Part shown: positions 1 to 13,435 of the stretch, piece by piece
Layout of the letters: every line of letters begins with the position of its first letter
How positions within the stretch are numbered: position 1 is the stretch's first letter
Source: Rhyzopertha dominica
Taxonomy: Eukaryota; Arthropoda; Insecta; Coleoptera; Bostrichidae
Reading direction: 5' to 3'
Assembly: GCA_025024175.1 (NCBI GenBank)
Contig: QCXZ01000064.1
Location: 11,160,001 to 11,224,000 of the forward strand
DNA length: 64,000 bases
Notes under the pieces: model-generated
Told to the model about the DNA's origin: nothing
The model's database searches: none
The model's input: only the letters and a program-made list of their open reading frames with translations
Made by a program: the position numbers and the translations under genes

Positions 1-1706
1 AGTAACATCGAAATTGAAAACCGGTTGAATGCAATTAATTATAATAGAAAACATACTAGCATAGGTGTGCATTTGTGTCAATTCGTACGTTTCAATATTA
101 AATTCGAAAACGGAAATGATTTGTTTTATATTTCCGTTTGCTAGACGCAGTCAGAATTACGAGACTGCTTGTTAAACCGCTCTTTATTGAGAGAATCGAG
201 GAAATGAAAAATGATACGTCAATCTCAAGGAATCAATTTTATTTTCACTTCAGTTGTTTTCGTATTTCCTGCACCCTCAATCCATTATTCTTCTAGGATT
301 GTGCAACCCTTACAGTAAGCTACATTCGAATATTTTATACAGAAGTAGGCTGCAGGTTAGTTGCCATTGCCCAGTAGGCTCCTGGAAATACCCGAACAGG
401 ATTGTAACTAAAGTAATATGATGACATTACATACTGCACTACCCATGATGGACGTGCACTTTCCTAATTGTTTTAGGCATTATACAATATTAAGTTACAG
501 TAATTCCGTTGAGTGCAACGAATGATCACTTAGAACTTTACAAAAAGTAAGTTGATAATATGATAACAGGGGTTGGAAGAAGGAATATGAGCAGATAGCG
601 AAGCAGATTACGCAATAAAAGTAGAAAACTTGATGAGAAAGGACGAACACTAGATAACTGAATTGGAAAAGGGAATAAAAGATTATATTATAAAAACAGG
701 TGTACGATCGCAAGGAAAAAGAGCGAACGTTACGAAGGTAGAAAGCAATGGCGAAGCAGGGCGTGGGATGGCAACAATATATGTATACATGGATGAGTAT
801 AATAAAAAGAACATTAAGCACGAAAAGGCAGACAAAATAAGCACAAAAGAGGAAAAAATAATTTTAGTTTTTGGGAACAGTCATCAGAAAATGGCTCAAA
901 TAGCAGACTTGAAAGATTAGGGGAAGCGGAAGGGATTGTTGATAAATATGGTGAAAAAAAAACAAGTAGTTACAGCTACGAGTACATTTTATCAGAATAA
1001 TAGGTGTATAAAGAAATATATAAGAAGTCATCACACAAATTAAAAATCGATACTAGATTATATTTTATTAATTTACTGAGGCTATAGGTCATAGCTTTTC
1101 AATACAATGTTAGAAAATTCAGACCGTTTAGTACAGTTAACTAAACAAGAAAAATCAAGAAACCTCAAAACAGGCAACAGAGCATTTTCAAAGTGAAGCA
1201 CGAAAAAGGTAAAATTTTTAGCAGCTACATTTATTAATATGATATAGAATATACGAGCAACATGAGCTATTTCGAAAATAGGTATCACACGAAAAGCTAG
1301 CGACAAGGAATGCAATAAATGACTGCAGGTACAGCTCAACTGTACTATACCGTAGGATCTTTTTATAGTAAACATTTCTTCTACTACTATTATTTTAAAT
1401 GACACGACTTTTTTGGGCTCCATGCNCGGTTGTATTTCTTCGGCTTTTTTGTCTTTCATCCGTATTTTGCCATCTTAAAGTTACTGCACAACAGTTTGTC
1501 AGTCTAAAGGATGATGTCGTTAGATTTATCAAGACAAAAATACCCTGACATAAAGATTAAAAAAAGGATGGAAACCAATTATTAGAACGTATTGACATGC
1601 CCTTCATTATTGTGCATTAAAATTGTCTTTAAGTAATCATAGATGATGCACCGATGCCATGGTACAGTGTTTATCTTAAACTCTAATTTTAATTATATTG
1701 TTCCAG
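1..1706 (+). other. Probable upstream intron of Rgk
   Basis: The G4-containing exon begins at 1707, and no P-loop (GKS) or switch-region coding sequence was seen in 1-1706. This stretch is therefore most simply intron, with earlier exons off the left edge. AT-rich, with one ambiguous base at 1426. Short open frames here show no recognisable domain. Confidence 0.5.
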
Positions 1707-1903
1707 CCTGAAAGCTGTATAAACAAATACACGGATCCCCATGCCTACTGCGTTGTTTACTCTAGTGCGGACAGGTCAAGTTTAGAATGTGCCGAACGCA
1801 TCCTGCAGGCCCTCTGGACCCTGGACACCATTAGCACCCGGGCAGTAATTCTAGTATCAAATAAGGCGGATCTCGTCAGATCGAGGGTTGTTAGCACAGA
1901 AGG
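1707..1903 (+). CDS. Rgk: RGK-family small GTPase, penultimate exon
   Basis: Internal exon encoding about 65 residues of a Ras-like G domain of the RGK group (Rad/Gem/Rem/Kir; Rgk1-3 in flies). These are membrane-associated GTP-binding proteins known to inhibit voltage-gated calcium channels and act on the cytoskeleton. Seen: HAYCVVYSSADRSSLECAE fits strand beta-4 and helix alpha-3, and VSNKADLVRSR carries the G4 guanine-specificity motif NKxDL. The exon starts after TTGTTCCAG (ending 1706) and stops at a donor GTAAGACT (from 1904). It ends in phase 1 and joins the 13.8-kb exon as ...STE-EGKS. The G1 (GxxxxGKS), switch and G3 regions are not in the window, so earlier exons must lie to the left. 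The family and splice signals are clear; which fly paralogue it corresponds to is not. Confidence 0.9.
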
Positions 1904-3984
1904 TAAGACTGTTCACTGAGAGCATTAATAACTTTTAGCGTTAAAAAGTTTCAAATAGGTATTTGCCGATCTCGTTTTCCAACATATGGGATAACGTATC
2001 TGCCCTCTTGCTCCTTCCGATTAAGCAGAAGCAATGTGCACTAAGCGTGCAATTAAAAGTTTGTATGAGTTTAGGGAGTTTCGTATATTTATCTGAGGGA
2101 GTTAGAAGTTTTCGGGTACCCGAAGTTACCTGAAACTGAATTAATTTATTCGCGAAATTACGTTGCCATCCCGCGAGTACGAGAAGGCGATTTGCTTGTA
2201 TGCGACCTATCACACTTTTATATGAGGTTTTGGGAAGATTGAAGCCACGGCGACGAGGTATAGTACTCAGAGTTGTCTGAAAACTATTTTAATTCCTTAG
2301 AAAAATGTCTATTCTTATCAGGAGAAGCGCTTCATTCACCTTGCCCACATACAAACAACTATAACTATGCGGTTACATTCGGTTTCGTGTAATAACTGCA
2401 CAGTTATACAAACTACGATTTGTCTTCTAGAAATTCACTGCATTCTAACTGTGATATGTAGATGTGTTTCAACTCAGTTGTTTATTTATGTCGTGTTTAA
2501 TTGCTGAATATAAATTAAATAAATAATAGCTTACCTCCTTGTAATCTCTGAGCAGCGTACGTTGACATCTAACTGAATGCTTATCTATAATATATAGTTT
2601 GTTTAGAAAATTAAAGAATTATCGTTCTTTTTAAGCAGGTATAAAAGAAAGCAATTTCGTTATCCGTTTTAACGGAACAAAGAGCCTCGCTTTCTTATAA
2701 CGGAACGGCCCTTTATCGATTGAAGGGAGATTAATTAATTTAGCGGACATTTTAATTTGACTATGAGCCAACTGTGAACGTCAGCTCGAATGCAAAATAA
2801 AATACTTTTAACTGCTCAGTACAAATATGAATACAACACTTTATGTTGTTTGTATGTAACTGTAGTATGCATACAGGGTTACTTTCCCCATAGAGTTATG
2901 TGCTCCATCATGGCTAATTTGAAAATGTCTGTCATTGATTATAAATATAATCATATACTCACTAAGATAAAAACTTTCTGCTACTCCAATGCGCAATATG
3001 TTTCCTTTTAAATCATTACCAATTAATAAAAAGTATGAAGGTTTATAATGCTTTGAAAACATACCTAATAAAACAGCACGACCAACTTGGGTGGCGGAAG
3101 AAAGACTGAACGATTTGACCAACAAATTATTTACTAGTTATGTTTTTAAAAGTGTTTTTAAACTGACATTCATTGTATATATTTTTTATATTTTTGTAGA
3201 TACCTTTGTATTCTGAAGAAAATGGGAATATACCATTGAAATTATTGAAAAGTATTGGACTTTATATTTAATAACCTTTATATTCTTTTCAATTAATAAA
3301 ACTTCGGTGAATTTCCTACTTAGTCCAGTCGTTCTGTACATGTTACGCTGCATCAAATTGAGTAATTCTGATTTTTTATGTGTTTAATGTGGCAATGTCT
3401 GATGGACTGGCGGAAGTTTCAAAAAAGTCAAAAAACAAAACTTTTCGACCTTTTTTTTGTTTGTTGATTTAAACAATAAAGCACTGGGTTTTAGGCAAAT
3501 TATTTATTTGCTTTTTGGAAGTACTGTAAGTCTGCGACATTCTGTGACTAATTTATGTATGTGGGGCCTTATATGGTTTCCAAAATACAGCCACATAGAA
3601 TCCTCCAGTTTTTGTTGCGATTAGTAGTTTTCACTACATAAAATAGGCTTTACAAAATGAACTTTGAACCCTAATTAAAACTGGATATTTTAAAAGGTTT
3701 TATTTAAACTAGTTTCAAATACGATTGGATGCCAGTTTACTTGGTGCTTGGCAGTAGCATGCCTAGGGGTGAGAAAGCACGCGAAGATACTATGCGGTCA
3801 TTCAGCGATCAGCTCTCTCCCAGCCACCTATTTTATTATATATACTATTCTTACAACCGCAGATAGATTGTCTGTTTTTCCAGTACTGTAAATTTATCTC
3901 AAATAATTTATGATCAAAAGGATTTCTGTGTGCAGTATTTTGTTACATTTGTATATTCATTTTTAAAAACAATGGGCCGGCTTT

Positions 3985-4075
3985 TCTTCTCTTTGTTAAA
4001 GCTGATGTTAGCCAACCCAATAACCATGATAGCAAATAAATAGAGGTATGGGATGGGTTTAGATTTGAAACACAG
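3985..4075. repeat. Dispersed repeat shared with 31958-32045
   Basis: The stretch TTAAAGCTGATGTTAGC, then AACCCA-TAACCATGA, then a GGTATG..ATTGG/ATGGG and TCTAGATTT-like run reappears diverged at 31965-32043 in the same order. Two copies of an unidentified dispersed element. The flanking GGGCCGG (about 3973) and CCGGCCC (about 4107) form a short inverted pair around this copy. Confidence 0.5.
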
Positions 4076-4126
4076 AGTTTATTTGAACTTAAAATAGAAA
4101 AGGGAACCGGCCCATTAATTTTGAGA

Positions 4127-4258
4127 GTAAACAATCGCGTAGCCATGGAGATCTGGTATATTTATGGTAATTTTAATTTCGTCTAGTTGACGCGAAAATT
4201 TGACATGCAGAGAAATACCATAATTTTACTAGGTCTCTATGGTTACACGCTTGTTTAC
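4127..4258. mobile_element. Small palindromic MITE-like element
   Basis: The left arm starts GTAAACAATCGCGTAGCCAT and the right arm, read in reverse complement, starts GTAAACAAGCGTGTAACCAT. Similarity continues for about 43 nt per arm, to TTATGGTA in both. The centre is about 45 nt. The whole unit is 132 bp (134 if the outer A/T pair is counted) and would fold into one hairpin. No coding capacity and no clear target duplication. Confidence 0.65.
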
Positions 4259-4299
4259 TCCTAAATTGATTTTAAGCAAAAGCAAAAAATTGATATGAA

Positions 4300-5060
4300 T
4301 ACCGGTGTTAAGGTACACATTTTAAATTCTTTTTACTGGCCCTAGAGGGGCCTCCATTTCACTGTCTGTGTAGTTCTCTTCTTCATCTTCATTGTCACTT
4401 TCAGAAGAATCGTCTGATAGTGAAGCGCCAAGCATCGAAAACCAATTCTATCACGTTTTGGCAAGTGTGGCCGCTACAATTTTTGCTTGCTTATTAAGCA
4501 ATTTATGCAGAACATCGTTTATTTTTCAGAATTATAGTTTCAAATAGGAGTTGCACTGATTCAGATATTACAGAATTGACCTCATGCAAAAAGTTATCAG
4601 AGGATAGGTATTCAGTTCTTTCATACATCTTTTCACAAATATCCTCATGCATATCAGCAGCTGCCATTACTACTCGTACTCTTTCTTGTCGAGGATCAGA
4701 TTTTTTTTGGTTACCAGACCAAGTACTTGTGAGTGTTTTGTGTACGGTATTTGTTTGCAATTTCAGCAATTACTATTTTTTCTGCATATCTTTGAAACGG
4801 GCTAGCTTTCACCGTTCTATAATCAGGGCGGTGTTTTTCTTCTATTTGGTGAAGGAGATTATTAAAAGGTGGTATTCCTAGTTTTTTTGACATGAACATT
4901 CTGATAACTGCAACCACCTTTTTTAACCCATTTCGTTGTTGCTTGTATAGCTTTCTCTGACCGGTGGAATCTTGCATCTAGTGCAAGAAAATGGGTGTTT
5001 CCATATATTTGGTATTTTATTTGCAGTGGCTATTCCTCACCGGGATTTTCAGCTGCCAGT
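4300..5060 (-). pseudogene. Unidentified coding relic
   Basis: Two overlapping - strand frames (4711-4977 and 4503-4769) read as one protein with a frameshift near 4711-4770. They contain IEEKHRPDYRTVKASPFQRY, then in the other frame a stretch with DMHEDICEKMYERTEYLSSD. Downstream is an acidic run (SSESDNEDEEE-like, about 4370-4420). Upstream in-frame pieces include a CxxC (FREYCFLCGQKI, about 5170-5200). The composition looks like real protein, interrupted by stops. I do not recognise the family; it may be a transposon-borne or host gene relic. Confidence 0.35.
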
Positions 5061-5938
5061 ACCTAAGATGGTTATGTTAGTGACATCCTTTCCACACTGA
5101 TTATTTTTCTTTATTTTATTCTGAGTTTTTATTGAAGCTGTGTTCTGTAATATTTTTTGACCACATAAAAAACAATATTCTCTAAAACTAAATTTTTGTA
5201 TAGAAAACCTTAAGGCTCACAGTAATCTGAGAACAGTTTCTCCCTGACGAACAGCTGCTGTAATCAATTTGGCATTATTGTTTTATATGCGCTCTGTGCA
5301 CGGAAAATTGTCGCAATTTTTTTAATAGATCTTCTCTTTCCATTTTAATAGAACGAACACTCTACTGAACAAGGGTTCTTATCCCTCTTTGTTCTACCAA
5401 AACAACCTCACCTTCACTCACATGTAAAACATAAATCTTAGGAGCTATCACGATTAGTATACCACATTTTAAATGTAATCCATATAAACGAAACATTAAT
5501 TGACGTAGCCTACAAACAACCGCTAACAATGACGGCGTGTCCGGCTGTACAGACTTCTTTCATCAAAATTTAAAAATTTGAAATATAAATTTAAATATAA
5601 AACACTTTAAAATACATAGATTAAATTATGGTCCATTTCTTAAAGCTTATTTTCGGCAGTAAACACCACTAGACTCAATAAAAATTGTAGAATGTTCAAA
5701 ATTGCAAAAATTGAGGGGCTGTATTGCGGCCAGACACCGTTTTGGTCACAATTTTTCTCAAATTTGTGGTACTTTTTAAATTTTTCAAAAACTGATGTTG
5801 GTCGAGGTCAAAAATTTGCAATTAACGTCAGGTATTCATCACATATAACATATTAAAAAATCAACTACCCCATTTGATGTACGGTAGCTTCATTTTTGAC
5901 GAGAGATTCTCTGGGCTATACTGGTTCGTGTTCCTATA

Positions 5939-6960
5939 CAGGGTTAGTCAAAAGTATTACTTATTTTATTTATCGAAATATGAAGTGTCCTTAACAAAAA
6001 AATTTTTACTAATTATTTTTTTCATAACTATTTTTTGTTTTTGTACGTCAACGCATTTCCATGGCACCGTAAACCAAGCGGTTTTTTGGTGATTTGTATT
6101 TTTCTTTTTTATTTTAAATGGTTTGATAAGATATGACAAAAAGTGTTACCAAAGCTGGTCTCGGCCGTCAGCACTAATGGTCGTAATACTTAAACATGTA
6201 CATCAAATTAAGTGTTTAAGCTGAAAACCTCCTGCAGCTTGCGACTTAGCAGGGCATTCATTAGTTCTCCGGCGTCCTATCCACCGACCTGGGAAGATTT
6301 AACCAAATACGGGAGAAGATTAATTCCAAAATGAAACAATGCGGTTTGGCCTTCCTCGTCGGTCATCATCGAGAAATAAATGCACAATGTCTTTGTCAGG
6401 TACTATATTATCACGCAGTAGATTCAGGTAGATAGTTTCTGTTACATATCCATTTATGAAGTGTTGCCCAACAATACCAGCCCACAAATTTAGTTTCTAG
6501 CGATACTGTGTATGTTGTCCCACCATCTAGAGACGATTTTCACTGGACCGGTAACGGCAGTCCGTCTAGAAATCCATTGAGGCAAAAATAGCTTTGTCAT
6601 AAAATAAAATGTTTGCTATACTTGAATAATTATGATTGGTCATGTCCATCATCATCGCACAGAACTGCATTTTTCTATCAGAATCATTTGCTTTTTTAAT
6701 ATTCGAACAACCAACGATTGACTAAAATTATTTACTAAGGCAAAATGCGTGGTTGACGTAGATGAGTTATATATAACTAATATATCAAGAGCTTATTCTT
6801 CATTTTTAGCCAACTTCGAACGTCCAGAGCTAGCGATGTTATTTACACGTCCAGTTTCTCTAATTTTTTTTTACCAACTCGGTTACTCTAGATTGTACGA
6901 TAAGATATTTCTCGGGATGAACGTTGTTAAATGAATCACAAACATGCTAGTATGAACATA
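5939..6960 (-). pseudogene. Tc1/mariner-IS630 (Tc3-like) transposase relic
   Basis: Decayed transposase on the - strand. From its N-terminus (high coordinates) one can read an HTH-like part with NNVHPEKYL and ETGRVNNIASSGRSKLAKNE (about 6780-6940). Then come NLWAGIVGQHFINGYVTETI and YLNLLRDNIVPDK (about 6380-6500), and FPGRWIGRRR near 6270-6300. These match the order HTH, DDE core, GRWIGRRG of insect Tc3-like transposases. Many stops and frame changes. The left boundary may be the mariner-like end CAGGGTTAGTCAAAAGTA at 5939. No matching right TIR was found. Confidence 0.7.
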
Positions 6961-9900
6961 GATAGCCAAATAGCATTAGGATTTGAATTCCTTCTGTTTC
7001 ACAGAATATCACCAGTGAAAATGAAAGTAAAACTGCTGTTATTAAATTAACACATCAAACTGACACAAAAAAGGAAGAAACTTTACCTGTTTGTAGGTCC
7101 ATCATAAAGTGAATAAAAACCAATATTGTCACCTGGAAATGCACTGACACATAAAAATAATAAGTAAACTAAAAAATATATAAAATAATTATCAATTATC
7201 GTTTCCTTTACTAGTGAACCTATCGACCAAAAGGGTCATAAATTTAACATATTGTATTCCTGTTTAGAGACCATATCTTGTCGTTTATCAGCATGTGAAT
7301 AATTGATTAAGCTATTTCAGCATAAAATCGAAAACTGTGCGGTCAGCCGTTTGGATCTAATTACTTTTAGCCTGTGCACAGCTTAATCCGGGTTTAATCC
7401 GCTTATTCCTAGCGTGCTGGTAACGATACTCGATACAATATATGCTATTAAGCTTAATTCTAATCATATCTGTTGACCTGGAGCCCATCGGCGATTCTTT
7501 GGAAAACGTTGAAAAAGCAATATCCAGACTAATAAAGCCAGCTCTGTTTGTTTATCCGGTGGATTAAATATGAGAATCCGAACATCCCTTTACTTCGTAT
7601 AAAATCCCTCATTTATTTTATTCCCTGAAATAGATGCACAAGCGAAAAAGATTTAAAATCCAGCAACATCCTATAAAGTGTATAAACAACTCTTAAATGT
7701 TTTCAAAAGATTAGGTAAACAATTGAACAGCATGAACGTTAAGGTATTAAGGTTTCTTTGTTATTAGATGCGTTGCGTGGAGGTATTCTCTCAATTTAAG
7801 TATTCTAGTTTTTATAAAAATTAATAAGGTACTTCATACTTATTCATTTTTGTGATATAAAAATAGACGGTTTCAGTTTGTACACAATCCGCAGTTAGTT
7901 TCACTTTAACATATTGTATTGGCAGTTTTTTTTTGGATACTATAACAGCCGCACTACTAAAAAGCGACACTTAATAATTTATCCCCAAGGAAAGTTAAAA
8001 AGTTTAAACTACGTGAGTAAATTTATAAATGCCGTCGTAGCTAATTTAGTTTTGCTGGTATATCTTCCTTCTTAACTAAAAGTTTTAAACTCACCGTTTC
8101 GTGGTTGTAAAAAGGGATTTCTGGTGACGAGAACTTCCTTGTTACGGTTGACTGGACTAATGTACCACAGTAATCGAGTTCGTCTGTAATTTGTTACCAT
8201 TTTAGCCTAACATCGATTAAGTTGCAGCTGATAAAGCAACATCGAAGTCTTGTCTTTTGTCACTTGTAGTTCAATTTTCCGTAGCAGCTCTGAACGCTAT
8301 TGAAATTTTATTTAGTACACATGGTTTTTTTGTGATAAGACAGGATTCAGTCATTTATTGGAATAAGTATGCATATAAAGGGTTCGCCATTACTCTGACC
8401 TCGGTTTTTGGAATATTTCTGTTGACATAAGTAGATAATATTTAATACTGTAGTTGTTTATATTGGAGAACTGCATCTTTTCAAATTATTTCAACTTATT
8501 CACGGTGTTCAATTTACGCCGCATCGTAGGTAAAACAGTATATTTTTTAATATCCACTTATAGAGACCTCCGACGATGCTTCAAATTAGATAAAAATTTT
8601 ACATCGGTTTTGTTCAAATAAAGGGTATTTAAAATTTGGAATTTCCTTTTGGCAAATGTTTGATGAAGGTTAGAAGTAGTCGTAAGTTCTAAAAAATTCT
8701 ACTGTTGCCTTCTACTTGTTGTGTATGAAACCACCAATTTAAAACAATTTGAATTAGCCGAAGTTGATTTTTTTTAACTACACTCCAGATTTTTTATCGT
8801 GTTTTGGTACAAATCACAATAGTTATCTGCGAGAATACCGATTTGCAGGACTTAGAAATCAAAACCAAACCTTTCTTTGACAGTCACGAGAAACACTTAG
8901 ATTGAGATTCAAATTTTCCTTATACGTACCATGTACTAACATATATAATTTACCATAGAATTAGATAATAAAAATGCAAATGATCTACATCTTTATCTAA
9001 AATAATTCAGGACGTATTACCGTCCTTTTCTTTGTTTATTTACTGTGTGATTTAGTTGCTATGTAGTAATACTTCGATATTATCTTATCTGTTGGCTGCA
9101 TCATCAGACACAGAATATTATTAGTAACAACGCATCACATCAGGCATGTTATCCACAGTTATTTATAAAAAACGAATAATAGTTTATAGCTCTCCAGGCA
9201 GTTTGCATATCACTGTCCCAATGCACGTAAATCCACTTACCTTTCAAACTTATCAAAATACATTTTTATGTGGAGTCACTGCAACCATTGAATTTTAATG
9301 TGTAAGTTACCTAAACAAACTTTGTTACAAGAGTTTGACAAAGGCAGGTGATTTTGAAGCCGGTATTATGATGTGTTTTACTAAATTTTTCTCCTAACGG
9401 TTCTTCCTCTACAACGCGAAGCCGCAGCTTCATAAAAGCACCCTAGGAAGTATGTTCATGTCGAAAGCTGATTATCTCGTAGATTGAAGCTTGCGAGCTT
9501 CTCTAGGAATTCCTAGGTAAGCTGACTTTCCAGAATGCTCCGTTTATTGAAATCGATAGCTGAATCTGGTTTCTTATTAAATAACTTTGTGTACCAAGGC
9601 AACAAGCATACAAAATTTTCAAGCGGCCGTACTGTAAAACTTTAGCTTTGAACGGTATAGTAAAGTATAGTTAAATTAAATACTTTTTATTTCATGGAAT
9701 TCCCTCCGTAGTTAATTAATTTGGAGTACCGATGGGTTAACATAAACCGCATCCAATATTTGAAATGAATGAGCTTAATCATATTCAACAAGCCATACTT
9801 TTACCTTTGAACTTTTAGGCTTCATATGTGCTAACAGTGCATCCAAAATATACAAACCGTGTTAATTTCGAACCAGCTGTGTTCTAACCACACAGGAAAT

Positions 9901-10616
9901 GACATTATTTCCACATGGTTTTTCCTTTTGACGTGCACCATCTACAAACAGGAACCGCAAATTTGTTTATGGAAAATGCGAAATGCAATATCCATGAAGA
10001 TAGCGAAAACTGATTTAGTTTACATGTGCAGCTCGCGCATTGTTTAGTTCTCAATGGTTCGAGCGTAATCGTGCTTAATTAAGTGCGAGGTTCGAGTAAT
10101 TCGCGTAATTAGCCGTGCATTGCAAACTAATGCCATTGTTAAAATGCATGTCTATGCTGTGCTGTCTACACCTCAACCAACTGCATATAGTACTATTTCG
10201 CTGTCATTGTTGTTTATATTATCGAGATTTCGTAATATTGGTTTTGTTTTGCATACTATAATACAATACCTGCGCCAAATACGTAGGGCCTATGATGATT
10301 TAATCTCACACAGTTTAATACTATAATATTTTAAAAGCCTCTTAATTTTAAAATATAGATTTAAGAAAAATGTAAACAAGTAAGTATTTAGAGATCAAGC
10401 TGGATTACATTTTTAATAAAATGGTCGTTAAAAATGAGAATATGCCAGTACAATCTCTCGAAAAATTAATTAACACCTAGTAGATCTGTAAGAAAAGCTA
10501 TCAATCGACGACAATAATGGAGAACAATCAGTTATGCCATTGGTGATATCATAAAGAAACATTGTAGATTGTAGCTGCTCCTCTTATGCGCAACTAAAAG
10601 TAGGCAATCATAATAT

Positions 10617-10690
10617 AGGGATTCTATAAATGATTCATGCAACGCGGGCGGCGTTGGTTTCTGAATTCTAAGCCTTTTTATAACATAATT
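10617..10690 (-). mobile_element. M1 TIR-element end fragment
   Basis: Begins AGGGATTCTATAAATGATTC, then ATGCAACGCGGGCGGCGTT. This is the reverse complement of the right ends at 32510-32562, 43840-43895 and 55230-55298. Only one end is present; the rest is lost or unrecognisable. Confidence 0.6.
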
Positions 10691-10937
10691 TCTAACTGTG
10701 AATTCTAGCATTCCGACAGGCTAAAAACATATTTTAGTTCATCACAGTACAGTTTAAGAGGTTTATTGCAGTCATAACCGCAGTTACGAATTGCGATGCA
10801 TAGCATAAACTGTGTGTCTCCTGATAAAATCAAGCATACTATAACTTTCAATATGACTGCAAAACCACAGATTACTTTCAAACGTAACACCTATATTTGC
10901 TAATATTCACACTTTGAACTTTGGGCATGCTTGACAA

Positions 10938-11827
10938 CAGAGCTGGGAAAGAACTTGTAACTATAAGATACTTTTTAGTAACTAAGTTACACTTGGTACC
11001 ATAGTTACAGTAACCTAGTTACTTTTAACTTGGGTTGCAAAAAATACTAATAACTAGTTCCTTTTTAAAAATATAACTGTAACTGTAACTTTTTTGTTGT
11101 TATAAAGTAACTAAGTTACATCAAAATAACTAAGTTACCGTCGTAACTTATTTACATTATATTATATAATTACTTCGAAGTAACTTAGTTGTTCCATATT
11201 GAGTCGTAAACACCCGACAGATTTTCGTGTAAAAGCTAAAACGACTGAAGTGCATGACGATTGACGATGATGGTTAATGTGGGCCAGTGTTGCCAGTTAC
11301 TTATTTCTCGATGTACAAAGGTAATTGTTAAAAATGTACTAGATTGTGCAGCGCTATCTGATGCTAATATCGTATAAAATATACATTTTTAAAGCATTAT
11401 TTTATATGAAATCAAACTCAATAGATACAAACAAATAAAAAATACAACTTCGTGGACAGATGTTTCGAACTATCAATGCTATGCAACTATGCTAACATTA
11501 ACAACATAAAGTTATACTCCTCAAGTAAAATGCGTCTTTCTTAAAATGCAACGTAGACCAAGAAGTATAGTGGAACTTCTGGGACGTTCAGTCGTGTTCT
11601 AATTATTTACTCGACCTTAAAACCTTATATGTATCACCTGCTTTTTATTTTACTCCCTCCGAAAATAACTATAAAAAGAACTATTTTTAGTAACTTAATT
11701 ACTTGTAACTAAGTTATATTCGTAAATAAGTATCTAGTTACCTAAGTAACTAATCTAAAGTTACTTTCTATTAAATAACTATCCAAAGTAACTTAGTTAC
11801 ATTTCAATAGTAACTTTCCCAGCTCTA
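10938..11827. mobile_element. Non-autonomous hAT element (890 bp) with 8-bp TSD
   Basis: The left terminus CAGAGCTGGGAAAG and right terminus CTTTCCCAGCTCTA are inverted repeats, with one mismatch at the outermost base. They are flanked by a perfect 8-bp direct repeat CTTGACAA at 10930-10937 and 11828-11835. An 8-bp duplication and a CAG-GCTGGG-type terminus are hAT hallmarks. Both subterminal regions are packed with the word GTAACTTAGTTAC and variants (for example 11690-11800), while the middle (about 11200-11640) is ordinary sequence. No transposase, so it must have been mobilised in trans. Confidence 0.88.
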
Positions 11828-13007
11828 CTTGACAATTCTAAAGAAATGAGGTTATCGACCTTTTAAGGAAGAAAAAATAACGTTTTTTACAAATAAAATA
11901 AATGAAATTGGACTATCATGTAATTTTTGCTATACAACTGAAATCATCTTTACTGGTTTTAAAACACACTTCAAAGTTTTACGATTTGTTGATTACTGGA
12001 TACATAATGATGACGTATACTTCAGATTACAGCAGCTATCTCTTAACTTTTTGAACTTGGGCGTAAGTAACTGATGTCATAAGCTGCCAAATCCTTCAAC
12101 TCTATCCAATGAACAACATCCAGCACACCATTTTTAACATTTGAACAAGAAATTATGAACAGCACTTTCAGATTTCTTGCTGCTGATTTGCAGATTGCTG
12201 TTCCTGTGGGCATAAATGTCTCATATTTTACCAACGTTTCTTCGGCAATTATTGAGTAATAAGTTTGTAATTCAAATTGCAAATTTTCTAACAAAGCTTA
12301 TGATGCAGTAATCAAGACATACGAAAATTTCTTCAACTTCAAAGTAGCAATGCCATTATGTTTGCACCTATTTCCTATTTTCTTGTTTATAGTTCTAGGA
12401 CAATTTTTCCTTTATCTCTAGATAACTAACGACTGGGACTACAAATAGTGTCAGATATGATATTATTATATTTCATTTCTTTTGGAATTCTAGCGCTGTT
12501 TTTTCTTGGTTACGTACTTTCTCTTGCACTTCGAAATGAGGCTGATAGGGTTCCGTAATACAATGCTTCATCTTCGAAAACAGCTTAGTGTCACTACTTT
12601 TGACTGATTCCAGATTACAAGAGAAAGAAGAGTTATTTATTTCTTCTTCTTGTAGCTGACGTACTAACAGTTTTTTTTTAAAGGAAACGCAACGCAATAA
12701 ACTGTTTTATGTCGTTAAAATCTCCACATGGTTGTTTCAAGAGCTTCAAAAGAGGATCAACTACATTTAACATGACACTGATGCGCGTCTGTTCACTGCA
12801 GTTTGGTAAAGCACCCCGCCCTTTTGTCTTTATCTAAGCTATTGCAGACGACTTGAAAAAGGTTTCATTTATCCAAATAAAATCCTTTATATCTACCATT
12901 TTTTCACAACCGAGCGACGATCGCCTAATAATGTGATACTATAATTCTAATCAAAACCTTCGTAGTCCTATAGTGACTTCATTTTATAATGATGTTTCGT
13001 CGTCTGG

Positions 13008-13095
13008 TTATGATGCAGCTTTGGCCAGGATTTGAACCCGGGATCTTTTGGATACTGGTCAAATGTGCTAACTACTGCACCTTCGAAGCTCTATT
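13008..13095 (-). repeat. tRNA-derived SINE relic
   Basis: On the - strand a tRNA-like head has an A-box-like GTGCAGTAGTTAGCAC (about 13065-13080) and a B box within CCCGGGTTCAAATCCTGG (about 13027-13044), followed by CCAAAGCTG. The same B-box/CCAAAGCTG arrangement recurs at 22548-22580. No full cloverleaf is visible, so this is a SINE or tRNA pseudogene, not a working tRNA. Confidence 0.5.
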
Positions 13096-13329
13096 CAAAT
13101 TCCAAGTCAATGTGGCATATATACGTCAAAGTTTACGACGTATAGCGCTACTGAACTCCATTTAGGGCATTTGCAGCTGAATCGTGGTCAAAACTGACAA
13201 TACTTCTTCAATACATTATATGCCTGTTACCGCAATAAATATCACTTATGTAAATTTACGAACACTAACACTTTAAATTATCGTTTTGAACTGTAATTAT
13301 GCTCAGAACATTCAGCTTCCCTTAAGTAC

Positions 13330-13435
13330 CGTATGACAACTTGGTTTGTTTGGATCCAGGATCTATACGTGCCGCAGCAAAATGGCCGACATCTGTAACA
13401 GCACTAATATATCGTATTTGTCAATGACTGGCAAT
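13330..13435 (+). repeat. Solo end of the 30.8-31.96 kb inverted-repeat element
   Basis: ATGACAACTTGGTTTGTTTG, GATCCAGGATCTA, then GCAAAATGGCCGACAT and AGCACTAATATATCGTAT. This is the same order as the right arm at 31700-31963 and the inverted left arm at 30799-30890. Only one arm is present here. Confidence 0.65.

Noticed and set aside
12043..12697. Two - strand frames as a hAT transposase next to the 10.9-kb MITE
   Set aside because: No RW, catalytic or dimerisation motifs of hAT transposases were visible; identity not supported.
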